This document shows, piece by piece, positions 1 through 10,918 of a DNA stretch of 64,000 nt. Position 1 is the first letter of the stretch. The number at the start of each line of letters is the position of its first letter. Below the pieces are notes generated by a model. It saw only the letters and a program-made list of their open reading frames with translations, made no database searches and was not told the DNA's origin. Both the position numbers and the translations under genes were made by a program. This DNA comes from Endothia cerciana (Eukaryota > Ascomycota > Sordariomycetes > Diaporthales > Cryphonectriaceae): positions 1,674,001 to 1,738,000 of the forward strand of contig JALRMH010000002.1 in NCBI GenBank assembly GCA_026119935.1, given 5' to 3'.

Positions 1-659
1 CTAGGTTACCCAGTCGCTGGGAGGGCTTTGACTAGTGCCTACGAAGGGAGATCAATAGTTGCTGAAAATACACAGTGTGGTGTAACATTATAGAGGCCCG
101 GCATGTCTGTAGACTCCAGTCTCCTCTCTAGGAAAGGCAGGAAGCCCAGTGAGCTCGGTGCCACTAATGCTCTGACATTTTGCATGCAATGTGACCCCAG
201 GAATCTAACCAGGGAGCTGTTGTGGAACTATAGCCAGTGATCTGATTCTCCGCACTGCCCATGTCTCTTTGAGAACGATGGCTGAAAGTGCTGCCAGGTC
301 ATTTACAGCCCCCGCTCTTGTTCTTAGGGGGAGGGGGGCTAGAATGGTTCCTGAGTCTCCCCGCAACAGCCTGGACTCATGCAGTCAGGAGCATGGGTGA
401 CATCGAATGCCAATTAACATGGCAGTAGACAACATTGTATTATGCACAGGAGTACTTGCTCGACTTCGTCAACACTCGTCTGCAGCCGGCTTCCAGTAGG
501 GGCTGAACATCAGCCCGATAAGTCTCCTCACAGCAACCACAATTCATGAAGCCAGCAGCCCAGGCGGCACGCGTTGGTCAGAGGCGCTGAAGGTAAGGCA
601 GCCATATGGGGGCAGCTTGCAGCGGATATCGCTAGCAGATCATCTCAATAGCCAGGCCC
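1..659. other. intergenic, no gene seen
   Basis: No reading frame with coding character was found on either strand. The stretch ends at the stop codon of the PrpF-family gene and probably holds its 3' untranslated region. Confidence 0.5.
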
Positions 660-1907
660 TCATTGCTTCCAGAATATCGTGCCCTCCATCAGCCTCCTTG
701 CCGTTCTATACACTGCTGCACTTTCAAGATTACCTTCAGCATCATAGTTGGCATTGACCTTGAGCAAACCCGTGGGGTGGGATATCTCCAGATCGCCGGC
801 CCGCCCCTCCTGCGTCTGAAGGCATTGGTGAACCACCGACCCAGGAATGTTTGCTGCTGCAGCAAGCGACAAGGCCACAGTAACGGGCACAGCCTTGTGC
901 GGTTGTCCCACAGACAAGGCCCTGACGCAGATGTCCCCCTTCTCTGGGCCTGTGTGACGATCTCGCCGAGGCGTCCATACCATGGCGATCTTCGGGACGC
1001 TCTCGGGGACGTCGACGAGCTCCTCCGCTAGGCCCATCCTGACACCCGCCGTCCGTCTGATGGCTTCTAGACCTCTCATCAAGCCTGTATTCTTTCCTAT
1101 GCCCTGCGGCATGAAGTCGTCGGGGATGTGCCCGTTGACCTCCTCGGCATCGACAAACACGCAGGGGTTCCCAGCATCGATACACGTCGCGCGCTTGTCC
1201 CCTAAGGTGTCCACCACGATACCGGTTGGCAGGAGCTTGCCAGTCCGCGAGCCAGCGGGGTCCAGAAAGTCCAGCCTCACCGGTGCCGCGGTCCCAGCAA
1301 CTCCGTCAATCGCGAAGTCACCGGACGCAGCGGCCTCCCCATCCACAATTGGGAATGTCGAGCGGATAATCTTGCCCGTATTGGTGTTGTGGATATTTAC
1401 CACACAATCGCCGTCATCCCTCATTCTTGGCGTTACCAGCCCGCTGTCCACAGCAAACGGCCCTATCGCGGCACTCATGTTGCCACAGTTCGAGCTGTAG
1501 TCGACGCCACTATCCTTCACGCCTATGGCGGCAAAGGTGTAGTCCAAGTCCGCAGCCTCGCCGACCGTAGACGGGCCAACCACGCAGACTTTGGACAGAC
1601 TCGATATACCACCGCCCATGCCGTCTAGCTGGCGGCCGTACAGATCGGGACTGCCGATCACGCCGCGGAAGATACTAGCCCATCCCTCCCTGTCCGCAGG
1701 CAGATCCTGCGCCTTGAAGATGACGGCGCGTGAGGTACCGCCCCGGTAGTACGCCGCTGCCAGACGGTTCTGTCTCATCATGGGCGAGGTGGACGACGAG
1801 GTGGCTCTGGTGAGACTTGAACGGCGCGGACCGACGATGGGGCCCCTACGTGCTGTGATGGCTGCGGCGAGAGAGGCCCGAGGCGACCGCACGGATATTG
1901 TTGACAT
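660..1907 (-). CDS. PrpF-family isomerase (4-oxalomesaconate tautomerase-like)
   Basis: A single-exon frame of 415 residues. The body from about residue 44 matches the PrpF fold (PF04303; diaminopimelate epimerase-like, two pseudo-symmetric halves): an early YYRGGTSRAVIF segment, the glycine-rich DGMGGGISSLSK, the cysteine-containing SSNCGNMSAAIGPFAV typical of the family's active-site region, DAGNPCVFV in the second half, and a C-terminal RTARRLMEG. Family members isomerise double bonds in tricarboxylate-like acids such as trans-aconitate, 2-methylaconitate and oxalomesaconate; the substrate here cannot be read from sequence. The first 43 residues are rich in Arg, Ser and Ala and poor in acidic residues, which could be a mitochondrial presequence; that is inference. 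A second start at Met43 or Met44 would remove it. No methylcitrate-cycle partner is adjacent. The nearest downstream-strand gene is the rhodopsin-domain gene at 3685-5348. Confidence 0.85.
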   Translation of the reverse strand: MSTISVRSPRASLAAAITARRGPIVGPRRSSLTRATSSSTSPMMRQNRLAAAYYRGGTSRAVIFKAQDLPADREGWASIFRGVIGSPDLYGRQLDGMGGGISSLSKVCVVGPSTVGEAADLDYTFAAIGVKDSGVDYSSNCGNMSAAIGPFAVDSGLVTPRMRDDGDCVVNIHNTNTGKIIRSTFPIVDGEAAASGDFAIDGVAGTAAPVRLDFLDPAGSRTGKLLPTGIVVDTLGDKRATCIDAGNPCVFVDAEEVNGHIPDDFMPQGIGKNTGLMRGLEAIRRTAGVRMGLAEELVDVPESVPKIAMVWTPRRDRHTGPEKGDICVRALSVGQPHKAVPVTVALSLAAAANIPGSVVHQCLQTQEGRAGDLEISHPTGLLKVNANYDAEGNLESAAVYRTARRLMEGTIFWKQ

Positions 1908-3684
1908 TAGTATCGGGCGATGAGAGACATGGTACTGTCGGATTTGTCCGTGGATATTTAACGGGGCTGTGATGTTCTGTTTCCCAAGGGGATGGATGCA
2001 ATGAGGTCGATATCAGGACTCCAAAGACGGCCTTTTTTTTATTTTTTAGACAAATGAACAGATGGGTGTCTAGGGTTGGGGTTGGAGAATGTTCCCACCC
2101 CCCCCCCGCCCCCCAAAAAAGGGGCAGTGCACATATATTGCAATTATTACCGACTCTTGGTGTTAAGCAGTCATCTTATGTGACATGGCATTGGAAGCGT
2201 CAAATTTGTCGACAGAGGCTGAGAAAGGGGCGAGTTCATATCATCATATGCGATATTATAGTCTCCCTCGCCAATGTCTTTTCAGAGTTTGGACTGCTTG
2301 CAACTTGCAACAGCACATTCAGGAGTGCCCATAAGAACACTGAAGCTATCAGGGTGTCATCATAAATCTTATAGCTTATGCATGATCCCCAGAGAACTCA
2401 TTCTCAAGCTCACACTTCTCGCCAATACACTCAAGCTCCCCGTCGATGCCAACACCGTGATCTAGAGGCCTGTGGGGGTATATGCTAGACATAGTCGGCA
2501 CCACAAGGACGGTGTGTGCCCGAGAATCATATCGGTGAGTGTTAGAGCCATGCCGCATGTCCATTGTCATCGGCACAGAAACGAGGATTCGGCCCGTTTT
2601 CCATAGGCCGACACAAAAACCAGCCATCCATAGATCCCTCTGCTACTAGTCAACCGGCAGGTTCGCCACGAGGTGCCTGAAACTATCAGTAGGGATAGAG
2701 ATACACTATTAGGCTATATAGTCGATGTATTGTCAATGAGAAAAGTCGGGCTCTTTGGTACTTGACTGATTGTCCCTTTCCAGACGACGAACCTTGACAC
2801 CATCGACATCAGCCTCCGTGTACGCCATGAACCCTGAACAGTCTGTCGTTCACACCTCTTATTTCCAGCAACATGTTTGGTGTGGTGGACCAACGACTAA
2901 GCCATGATATTCTACCACCTTCTGGCCGGCTGTCTCTGGTTGAAGGCTAGCCCTTAACTAAACGTGACAAGATCATCGAGGCTGGTGTTCAAAAGGAGAT
3001 GGCCAGAAACACGGACTATCATAACGTTCGAAATTTAAAATCCAACAATCTGTTCCTCATCGAGCCTGATATTGCTCATCCGAACGTGAGCCAAAGCGCT
3101 CGCAAAGATGGCTTCTTCCTCAAGGAGAAGGAGAAAGCCTAGATAATTTTAGAAGAAGAACTCGTACTAAAGCGAGGTCCATATATAATAAAGAAGACGC
3201 CAGATATGCGAGTATCTACGATGGCGAGGTTGCCACCTCATCGCTTAGAGCGCTGGGCCAAATACTTTGCCTAGGAGACAACAGTTGAGGAGGGGAGGCG
3301 ACGCGCAGGTCTCACGGTGGTGAAACCCTCGACGAAAGAGATCGATGGTGTCAAACCGTGATTCTGACTGAGTTCCACCATCATATGGCGAGCAAGTAGT
3401 CAGGTAATACTGTCCGAACGCCTCGCCGCCTCATTCACGCTAAGCGGCTCGACCCTCGCCAGGACATTCGCAATCACTGAGCTTTAGGACATCTCATTTG
3501 AGAAGGACTATCATTATTGCAGTGCAAGGGCATCGCGTATGCGGGTGAGACTCGACCACCAGGGCCATTGTTTAGAGACATGATGGGGTATATAAACCGG
3601 TGAGCCAAACAATCTCTGCGCCAAAATCCAGATCCCGGTAATTCTGCAGTGTTCTTCCAGGCCAAAACCCTCCAAGACAACCCA
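1908..3684. other. intergenic, gene-poor, with a relic frame inside
   Basis: No intact gene is seen. A mixed C-tract and A-tract lies near 2097-2117. The only coding-like signal is the stop-interrupted frame at 2822-3360, listed separately. Confidence 0.5.
2822..3360 (+). pseudogene. degenerate unidentified reading frame
   Basis: One forward frame stays coherent for about 180 codons but is interrupted by TGA (2828), TAG (2948), TAG (3140) and TAG (about 3272). Between the stops it reads like a charged, lysine/glutamate-rich protein, for example KIIEAGVQKEMARNTDYHN and VSTMARLPPHRLERWAKYF. The three TAG codons would each read as CAG (Gln) after a single C-to-T change, which is what repeat-induced point mutation or CpA deamination would produce. 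I do not recognise the parent family. It may be a transposon-derived or host gene remnant. Confidence 0.35.
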
Positions 3685-5348
3685 TCAATGCAACAGAACC
3701 TCCTTGCTGTCCCTCGTCAGGAAGGCTGCCCGCTGTGGGCTGCGGGGAGGCGCCGGACTCCTGGTCCCGTCATACGGCAGGCCATCCCCCGTCGGGCTGT
3801 TGTCGCTGCCCTCGTCCGTGCCGGTCCGGCCCAGATTCCGCATCATGACCACCTCGCCCAGCTTCAGGCCGGCGCTGCCCCTCCTGTGGCCGTCGCCGTC
3901 CATCCAGGGCGTGTACGCCGCCGCGCTCCCGGACCGCGCGCCCTCGTGCGACGCCTGGCCCCGGCCACCGTTGCCCTGGTCATCGATCTGGGTGAAGTGC
4001 TCCGTGACCTTGACCTCGATCTCGTGCGTGATCATGATCCGGTCGATGTTCCGGCGCAGGTATGGCCAGAATACCGGCAGCGACGCCATGATGGTCGCGA
4101 TGTCGACCTCGAGGATGGAGAGCACGATCGCGGTCGGGCCGTACCAGGTCGGGTCGAACGTCGGGTAGGTCGCCGCCTTGTGCTCGGCTATGGAGACGAA
4201 GCGGACGATCGAGCACACGACGGATCTAGATATGTTGCGGCAAGGGGCCATCGTGTCAGCCAAATAAAAAGAGCTCTCAAGAAAAATTGAGCATGGCCCA
4301 GGGATGTCCTCGCTCCCATTTGAAGAGAGACCACGGAGACGCCGACTTACATCACACCCAGACCATACAAGAAGATCATGGCGATCCGAGACTGCCTTTG
4401 CCTCCCCGCGGTAGCCCACATCGACCTGGAGAACAGCGGTAAGGCGAAGATGGCGATGTCGATGGTCATGTTGCAGGCGCCATGGACCATAAATGTCCTT
4501 ACGAAGGTCTCCTTATCGTCAGACCCGTACCCGTATCGGGTGGCGGATGCGGTGAAGTCCCAGTCTGCGTAGATCGGAACGCATGGCACCCACGCCAGGA
4601 CTGAGTAGATGGTCCCCCAGACGGCCGTGATCACGATGAGGGCGATGACCACAACCCTCAATATCTTTGGCTGTTTGCTGTCCGAGTCCGGGTGGTCATT
4701 CAGGAGCCGGAGGTATTGGAACAGGAGCGAGGCCTTGATGGCTGCCATGGACATGTTGTAGCAGGCATTGCACCACCAGAACATCTTGAAGGGATGGGTG
4801 TCAGCTGCCATGCCGTTCGTGATCCGGTGGCTTTGGTTTAGAGCGCGGACCGAGCAGAACACACCTTGATGAATTCCTCCATGCCGCTAATACCTAATAG
4901 AATAAAATGACGGCCGAGGCCGGCATTGACAACTTCAGATGTGAAAGGTTAGCGAGCAGATATACGCGAAGCATCACCACGGTGTCGACGTACGGAACAG
5001 TGAGCCCACGTTGGTGACCCATGTTAACATCTAGATGAGTTCGTCAGCGGGTTGATATCCCCCAGAGGGACATCAAACAGGTATTCCATACGAAAATCAA
5101 GATTATGAAATAGTCGTCCCATCCTGGGCATCGTGTAACAAAAAATCGGACATATAATCGAAGCGTGGCAGAGATCGTTGAGATAGCCTTGTCTGCAGGT
5201 CAGCATGTGGTGAACCATCTCACAGGAAGGAAGAGCCTTGTCTCACCAGCAAAGTGATCACAAAGCCATAGACGGCGGCTTTCTTGTTGAAGAAGGGCTC
5301 GGGCTCGTCGAGGTTGTCGTACAACCCTATCGATTGGAAGAGAGACAT
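3685..5348 (-). CDS. rhodopsin-domain (PTH11-like) integral membrane protein
   Basis: A multi-exon gene of the fungal rhodopsin-domain family (PF20684), multi-pass plasma-membrane proteins often grouped with PTH11-type receptors. Exon 1 runs 5348 to 5247 (34 codons, from MSLFQSIGLYDN), joining in phase to exon 2 at 5187 (AISTISATLRLYVRFFV, then CPGWDDYFIILIF), giving the conserved RLYxRF and WDD motifs. A short exon at about 4932-4865 carries NAGLGRHFI, the family's GLGRH motif. Exon 4 (about 4804 to 4351) holds FKMFWWCNACYN, further membrane helices and a SRIAMIFLYGLGV end. A GTAAGT donor joins it to the last exon, 4225-3685 (SVVCSIVRFV...), ending in a hydrophilic cytoplasmic tail. Junctions around exons 2-3 and 3-4 are uncertain; no perfect donor is seen at either. 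Ligand unknown. Confidence 0.75.
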
Positions 5349-8040
5349 ATGAAAGGCCTCGGTCTCGACGTTCGGCAGGTGAGGGTCGGGTTGTCGGTGG
5401 CTTGACCGGGAACGTAAGTATGTATCTCTCTGGGATCGGTTCGGTATGGCCTGGCTTCCTGGGTAAAATGCGAGCCTTTGCTAAGGCCACGAGACGGCGC
5501 AAAAGGGAGCGCTGGTAATAATAAGAGGCCCCGTCTCACGGATCCCCTACTGATGCTCCCACGTGCCAATCCCTCTTCACACCTGCAGGCGATGCAATCA
5601 TACCCTGTTGGTGTAGCTGCAGGTCTGTGGCGTATCAGCGACCCGAAGGGCAGTAGTGGCAGCACATCCCGATCCAATCCCCCCTGAGAAGTCCGCCATG
5701 AGAAATCTGGGGCGGGTCCACGGACCCCAGTCAAACCAGACAATCGCCGAGTTCAACGGTTTCACGGGCCTTTGAGGCCTCGCACTAAGATTTTCAGGGA
5801 GTCGAATGAACGTCGTTGAGGCGTCTGCAACGAATATCGACAGCCACTTGAGTTCGCAGCCACTCCCCGCCCTCGAGTGCCTACTTAGTATGCTTAGTAT
5901 CCTATCGCGGTCCCCTTCGTTGTCGTCCCTAAGGTCGCTTTAAGGACCCACTCTCGGCGGAGCATGTCATGATATGTCGTCTGCGGGAAGGGACTTACTA
6001 TAGTATCGAGAGAGGATTCGACAATCGTCATCTCATCAAGGATCCACTTACGGCATCTAGCCAGCGGGCCGCTCCTTTTCCATTTCGTGAAGCGAGCCGG
6101 TCACTTAAAGTGAGTGCCTACTGCTACTATGTAGTACGTCTGATGCCTGTGGCGTCAAAGAGATCCACGCTAGATTTAGACATACATAGTAGATAGATGT
6201 TCAACAAGGATGCGCATTTGCCGGACTCACTTCCGAGGAGAACTGGCTGCTACCTGATCCATGCCTCACGGGCGATCGTCTCTACAACTGTTTCGGAGCG
6301 TTCACCATAAGAACCTGAAGCTCCTCACCGTATGAAAAACACTGGAATCTATTCCGACTTCCCGGCCAGAGCTCCCATCAAATTTAGGAGAGAGGGAATG
6401 TCGGGCGATGCCTCCATTGAGCATCCCTCGCTTACCACGAGCGTGGAGCTCCTCAACGCGCAAGGCCTGGCTCTCGGAGACTTTTTGCCCAACGAACGTA
6501 CGCTCGCCCGCGGGATTTGCCACTACTACTGCAACCTTCCAGGGACGAGCAGAGCAAAGACCACGAAGAGAGAACCATGAACCATCCTAGCGTGCTCAGG
6601 GGCCGGTTGATTGATCGTTCCTTGAGAGACGCTACCTTTGGCAGCCTGTGCCGCCATTATGCCCACGTAATTCCTCTAGCCAAGAAGGCCACGAAAATTC
6701 CCCAGTCAACCACGGTCAGAAGCATCTTACACCACGCACTATTTGAATCCTGCAACTCCTCCGCTCTGACTGGTATGTAGAGTGGCCATGGGAGGTATAG
6801 CATGGAAGTGTTAGGTACTTTTAGGAGACCCCCTCCCGGGCTCCGCAACCGTCCAGGGCGGACCCCTCGCGTTCTTTAATAGCAAACCTTGATATACTTA
6901 GTCAAACTCAATCCCAAAGCCCAGTCCGCGTCACTATTGGCCCAGAAGGTGGGTGAACGGCTCACGGACCCTAAAATAGCAGAACGTCTTAGTGAGGATC
7001 AGAGCCTAGGGATATGCCACCGGTCTATCACTCCCGTATGTACAAACGGCCACGCAGATCCGGCTGTCCTAGCCTCAGACCTACTTCCAGGTGGGCCACT
7101 TAGCCTGTCGATCCGGCGGTTTCAGGCCCAGCCTCGAAAACCTCAACCTCAACAGCTTCTTTTCCTGAGATATGCGCCGCCGGGTGGTAGACGCATGTGT
7201 CTTTTTAGACCTGAGGTGAGCAGGGGACAAGACGGCGGGGATCATGATCCGCAAAGGATTTCTATCTGACGTGATATGTATCTAGGTATTACCTCGGGCC
7301 ACGATTCCGGGATGGAAAACAGCCGCCCCCCCCCCCCCTCCCAGCCTGGCGAACCCTAGTTGCTCGTCAGCGTGCATATGCTCCCGAATGCACTCATTCA
7401 TGTGGTATGGCCCCTCGGTTCGGAAGCGGCCACGGTGGACACAAGTCCCCATTTGGGTCACTGCGGGTTGATGGATCAGGCCTAGCTGCCAACTCGCCCC
7501 CCTTGGTTGGGCGGGTGGGGGCGCTCGGACGAGTTCATGATTCTTGCATCGTGAGGACCCTTGTTTTGGTGAGGAAGGATCCGGTCAAGAGATTGGGGTC
7601 CTGGAACCACCCTCAGAATATGTGACTGCTGCTTTACCCACATGCATCAGATCTTATGTTGGGGGGGGGGGGGCACATATCACGGTACTGTCGGAGAGAT
7701 TGCAACCTTCAGCGACAGATAAATGTCTAGATGCTGTCATGACGAAATGGGGACTGTTTTCGGCTGCGGGCCGTTCTCGGCACACACAAATATGTGAGGA
7801 GCGAGCATTTGACCCAAAAAGACTGTTTGGTGTATTACCCATGAACAGGGTTGTGATTTTAGTTAGTCAATACATTAACATTAACCTTAACTAACTATTT
7901 TCTAACTCGAGTTGATTTTAGATATTAACTCAAACTAACCAAAAACTTAACTAACTCGAAGTTTATCGTTGCCGCCTAGTACCTAAAAACGCTGGACATG
8001 TTGGCTCGGGAGGGACCATACTAGTATTATCAGGATCGAT
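5349..8040. other. intergenic, no intact gene
   Basis: No frame on either strand shows sustained coding character or recognisable motifs. A C-tract lies near 7324-7338 and a G-tract near 7660-7671. An AT-rich TTAACTAACT-type repeat patch is at 7861-7960. Confidence 0.45.
7861..7960. repeat. AT-rich patch with direct repeats of CTTAACTAACT
   Basis: CTTAACTAACT occurs at 7886-7896 and again at 7946-7956, with further variants of CTAACTCGA and AACTAACC between and beside them. Its origin (transposon end, decayed satellite) is not clear. Confidence 0.5.
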
Positions 8041-8046
8041 AGAGCT

Positions 8047-8335
8047 ATGGCGGTCTACAAGCGTCGGCTCGTACTAGAACAGTTCGCGGAGGACGATACC
8101 AAGCGCGTGCTGACCGCCACGATGCCCACCGTCGCAGAAGGCTTCAGTGTCCTCTGTGCACAGAGTATCGTCATCTAGGACTGGAACCCATAGGCAATAC
8201 GACAGACTGTACCAGGTCGTACCGCCTAACCCAGAAGATGGATATCAATTTGTCCTACCTTGGCACAAGGGATACAGTGGAGGAGAAGATTGTCAAGACG
8301 GATCGGGCCAAGCTAGCCGTAAGCCAGGTAAGCCT
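8047..8335 (+). pseudogene. decayed SNF2-family helicase C-terminal fragment
   Basis: Forward frames read in order RLVLEQFAEDDTKRVLTATM, TVAEGFSVLCAQSIVI, DWNP, YRLTQKMDINLSYLGTRDT and VEEKIVKTDRAKL. These align in order with the helicase C-terminal lobe of SNF2 ATPases: the glutamine/phenylalanine lead-in, the DWNP motif, the RxxRxGQ-like motif VI and the TVEEKI motif after it. Two in-frame TAG stops and one frameshift just after DWNP break the frame, and the arginine finger region is degraded. Only about 95 codons remain. It is not a functional helicase. A GTAAGC-like donor follows at about 8326, so this was probably an exon of a larger gene, perhaps the same one that continues at 8950-10338. 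Confidence 0.55.
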
Positions 8336-8949
8336 CAGTGGTAATGGCAACGGGGGCGAGAGGTCTGGTGATGATGAGAATCAGGTTACGCTGGATGATC
8401 AAAGAGTTCTTATAAGAATGTTGTTGCCTCTTATTAGCGAAGGATGACTGCCGAAGTTAGGTACGGCGAAATGTAATAACAGGAAGCCACTGCGTCTGCC
8501 CGCAAGCTCCTGCTCAAGACACAATTTCTTAATCCGTCGGCCGTCGTTGCTGTCCTTACCTTCGGTGCCCGGAGAGGGGCTAGGCAGGCGAGCAGAGACT
8601 CCGAGGCACCAGCAAGAAAGCTTTCTCATCAATCTGGCTTCAGAACGCTGCCCATACCACCGATGACAACGCAGCCGTCTGCAGTCCAATGGCAAGCGAC
8701 CCTTACGAAACGCACCGGGGTATTCGGCTCATGCAGGTGTTGTGCCAGTTCCTACCACAATGCCTTTAAAACCGAGTCAACCTAACCTGGCGTTGACCGG
8801 CACCCCAATACATTCAACAGCCTTGACCTTCTAGTGCGTTTCCTCGAATCAGCCGTCGCAGAACGCAGGGCGGCAGTGGAACGCTGAACACAATCGACCA
8901 TGGGTTGCCACCAGATCAGCACTCTAGTTACCAAGAGGCAACAAGCGAG

Positions 8950-9168
8950 TCCCTCGACCGTGGGCGGGATTCAACATTCTGATGGAGTTCATTGAGGCAC
9001 GAGTGCTCGCAAAGCCGGTGGCCCAGTTCAGAAAGACCACTATAGACGCCAAGGTATCGAGACGCTGGGACTTGCAAACACGACTCGTTACGTCGGTAGC
9101 TGAGCACCTTACTTTCTAGCCCTCCGTACTCTAGCCGCCTTGCCCTTCATTTTCCCTCTTTCTTTCCT

Positions 9169-9239
<71 letters not shown>

Positions 9240-10338
9240 CAGGTCATAAGACCAACCGAATTGACCGAATATTCTTCATACAGTCCAACCGTTTATCCTA
9301 GCCCCTAACACGACTCTTCGTAAGGCGTACTTCTGCCGAGACTTCGACCGCGGTATCGTCATCATTCGCACTTACAACAAGAAGGGACCAAGACTGAGAA
9401 ATTTCGACCTGATCGGCCTTCAAATTGATGCAACGATGGTTAAACTCGTCCTCGGTTAGAGCGCTGCGACGAGGAGGAGCATGAGGCAGCCCCTCTTATG
9501 AGGAAGCGGGCTACTAGTAAGAAGGCTGCCACCTCAGAGCTTAATGAGGATGACGAGGATTTCAAGGACACCGTCAATACTGAGCCTGATAAGTAAGTAC
9601 AACCTCACAGTGACCACCCTGTTATCGCCATACCGCCAAATCTGGTTTAGGGAGGACGAGGGTGACGGCAGCCGTTCTAAGCGCAACAATCCATTATCAA
9701 CGCAAGGGCTGCTCTCTACGACCTCGTCAAGAGCCCCGCATAATATCCTCTTCCATGGCTCAGACTCAAGGAAGGCGACGACAACGTGGATGCGGAGTTC
9801 GTTTTGAGACGGGACCTTGTCCCCTACGGCATCTTTGCTCTGGCTCGGCGTCCATAACAAAGTTTCAGCAAGGCACGTTCGACTTGATCTCTAGTACCAC
9901 TACTAGGCTAAAGATAACGGCCGCTGTTATAGAAGCGCTTTTTGTACGTGCAAGAGCATTGTACCTCTCTAAGTAGACTTGACGCTCACCACCATAACAT
10001 CTAGGAGATACATGTCAACCCCTTAGCTACGTACAAAGAGCATCTGTTAGCAAGCCACCTTTTATCCCCACAGTACGGCAGCCGAAACACCAAGGGCCCT
10101 CGAAAAGCAGCTGCAGGGCTTCAATGCCCTCGACGACGTCCTTGACACAGTGGCCAAGATCTCCGCTAAGACTTCCGATGATGTAGAGAAGGTGTATAAC
10201 GCACTGTTGGTACGTGAGCCCCCCCCCCCCCCCTTCCCTACCTGATAAGACAAAAAAAATTGGGGGACTGTCTTGAGAAGCTAACTGAATAACGTCTTAC
10301 AGGGAGCACTGCAGCAGATAAGGGCCACCGACAGCTAG
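8950..10338 (+). pseudogene. decayed multi-exon gene, family unknown
   Basis: Several coding-like pieces follow one another on the plus strand: FNILMEFIEARVLAKPVAQF near 8970, FCRDFDRGIVIIRTYNKKG near 9331, ELNEDDEDFKDTVNTEPDK ending at a clean GTAAGT donor at 9594, an exon after the TTTAG acceptor at 9651, then SIINARAALYDLVKSPA and LPWLRLKEGDDNVDAEFV. The last two exons are intact: 10074-10209 (AETPRALEKQLQGFNALDDV...) and, after a GTACGT...CTAAC...CAG intron, 10303-10338 (GALQQIRATDS, stop). Interior exons carry TAA/TGA stops that would revert to CAA/CGA, plus frameshifts near 9683 and 9858. A TTTC microsatellite sits inside. I do not recognise the protein. Confidence 0.5.
9157..9239. repeat. 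(TTTC)n microsatellite
   Basis: About 18 near-perfect TTTC units, lying between two coding-like pieces of the decayed gene and probably in a former intron. Confidence 0.95.
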
Positions 10339-10893
10339 GACGTACTATTTAGGCCAGGGTGAAGCTGAGGCCGACCCGGCGCGGCGCCTCTTATGTGTCC
10401 TTGGCAGTGCGGATTAGTGGTGTCTCGACCGAGGATCAAGGTTCTGAGAATTCGAGTACGTGGGGGCAGCACTTACTGCATCAAAGTTCTTTTATAATCC
10501 GTCTGTACAAACCCTCCTACCTGTCATCCCTGCGCGGTTGCCATCTGCATCTCTCATGGTGAACCTGACTGAGCCTACCCATCCTCGTGCTCCCCCTCTG
10601 GTGATAGCCTCGCACTCCTCCCTCCCAGACCCGGCTGGCGTCCTGTACCCTACCCTACGTTCCTCCGGGAAGCCACGGGGCGGCGCATGCCCTCCACCAT
10701 CGTGCCTGTCCGCCGTCTTCGTAGTGCACGCCGCGCAAGGCGACCTTGTATGCTTTACAGCCATACCCGGCCGATGAACTCCACGCCCTCATCGCGGTCA
10801 GGTGGGTCCTACTATAGTGGTCAACTCGGCGCCCTGGCCCATGAGCAGAGAAGGTTCAGCCGCCGAGCCTCACCCACGCGGGAGACAAAGAAC

Positions 10894-10918
10894 AAAAAAA
10901 AAAAAAAAAAAAAAAAAA
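10894..10918. repeat. A25 homopolymer
   Basis: An uninterrupted run of 25 A. It could be the tail of an old retroposed copy, but no flanking duplication or coding body was recognised. Confidence 0.9.
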
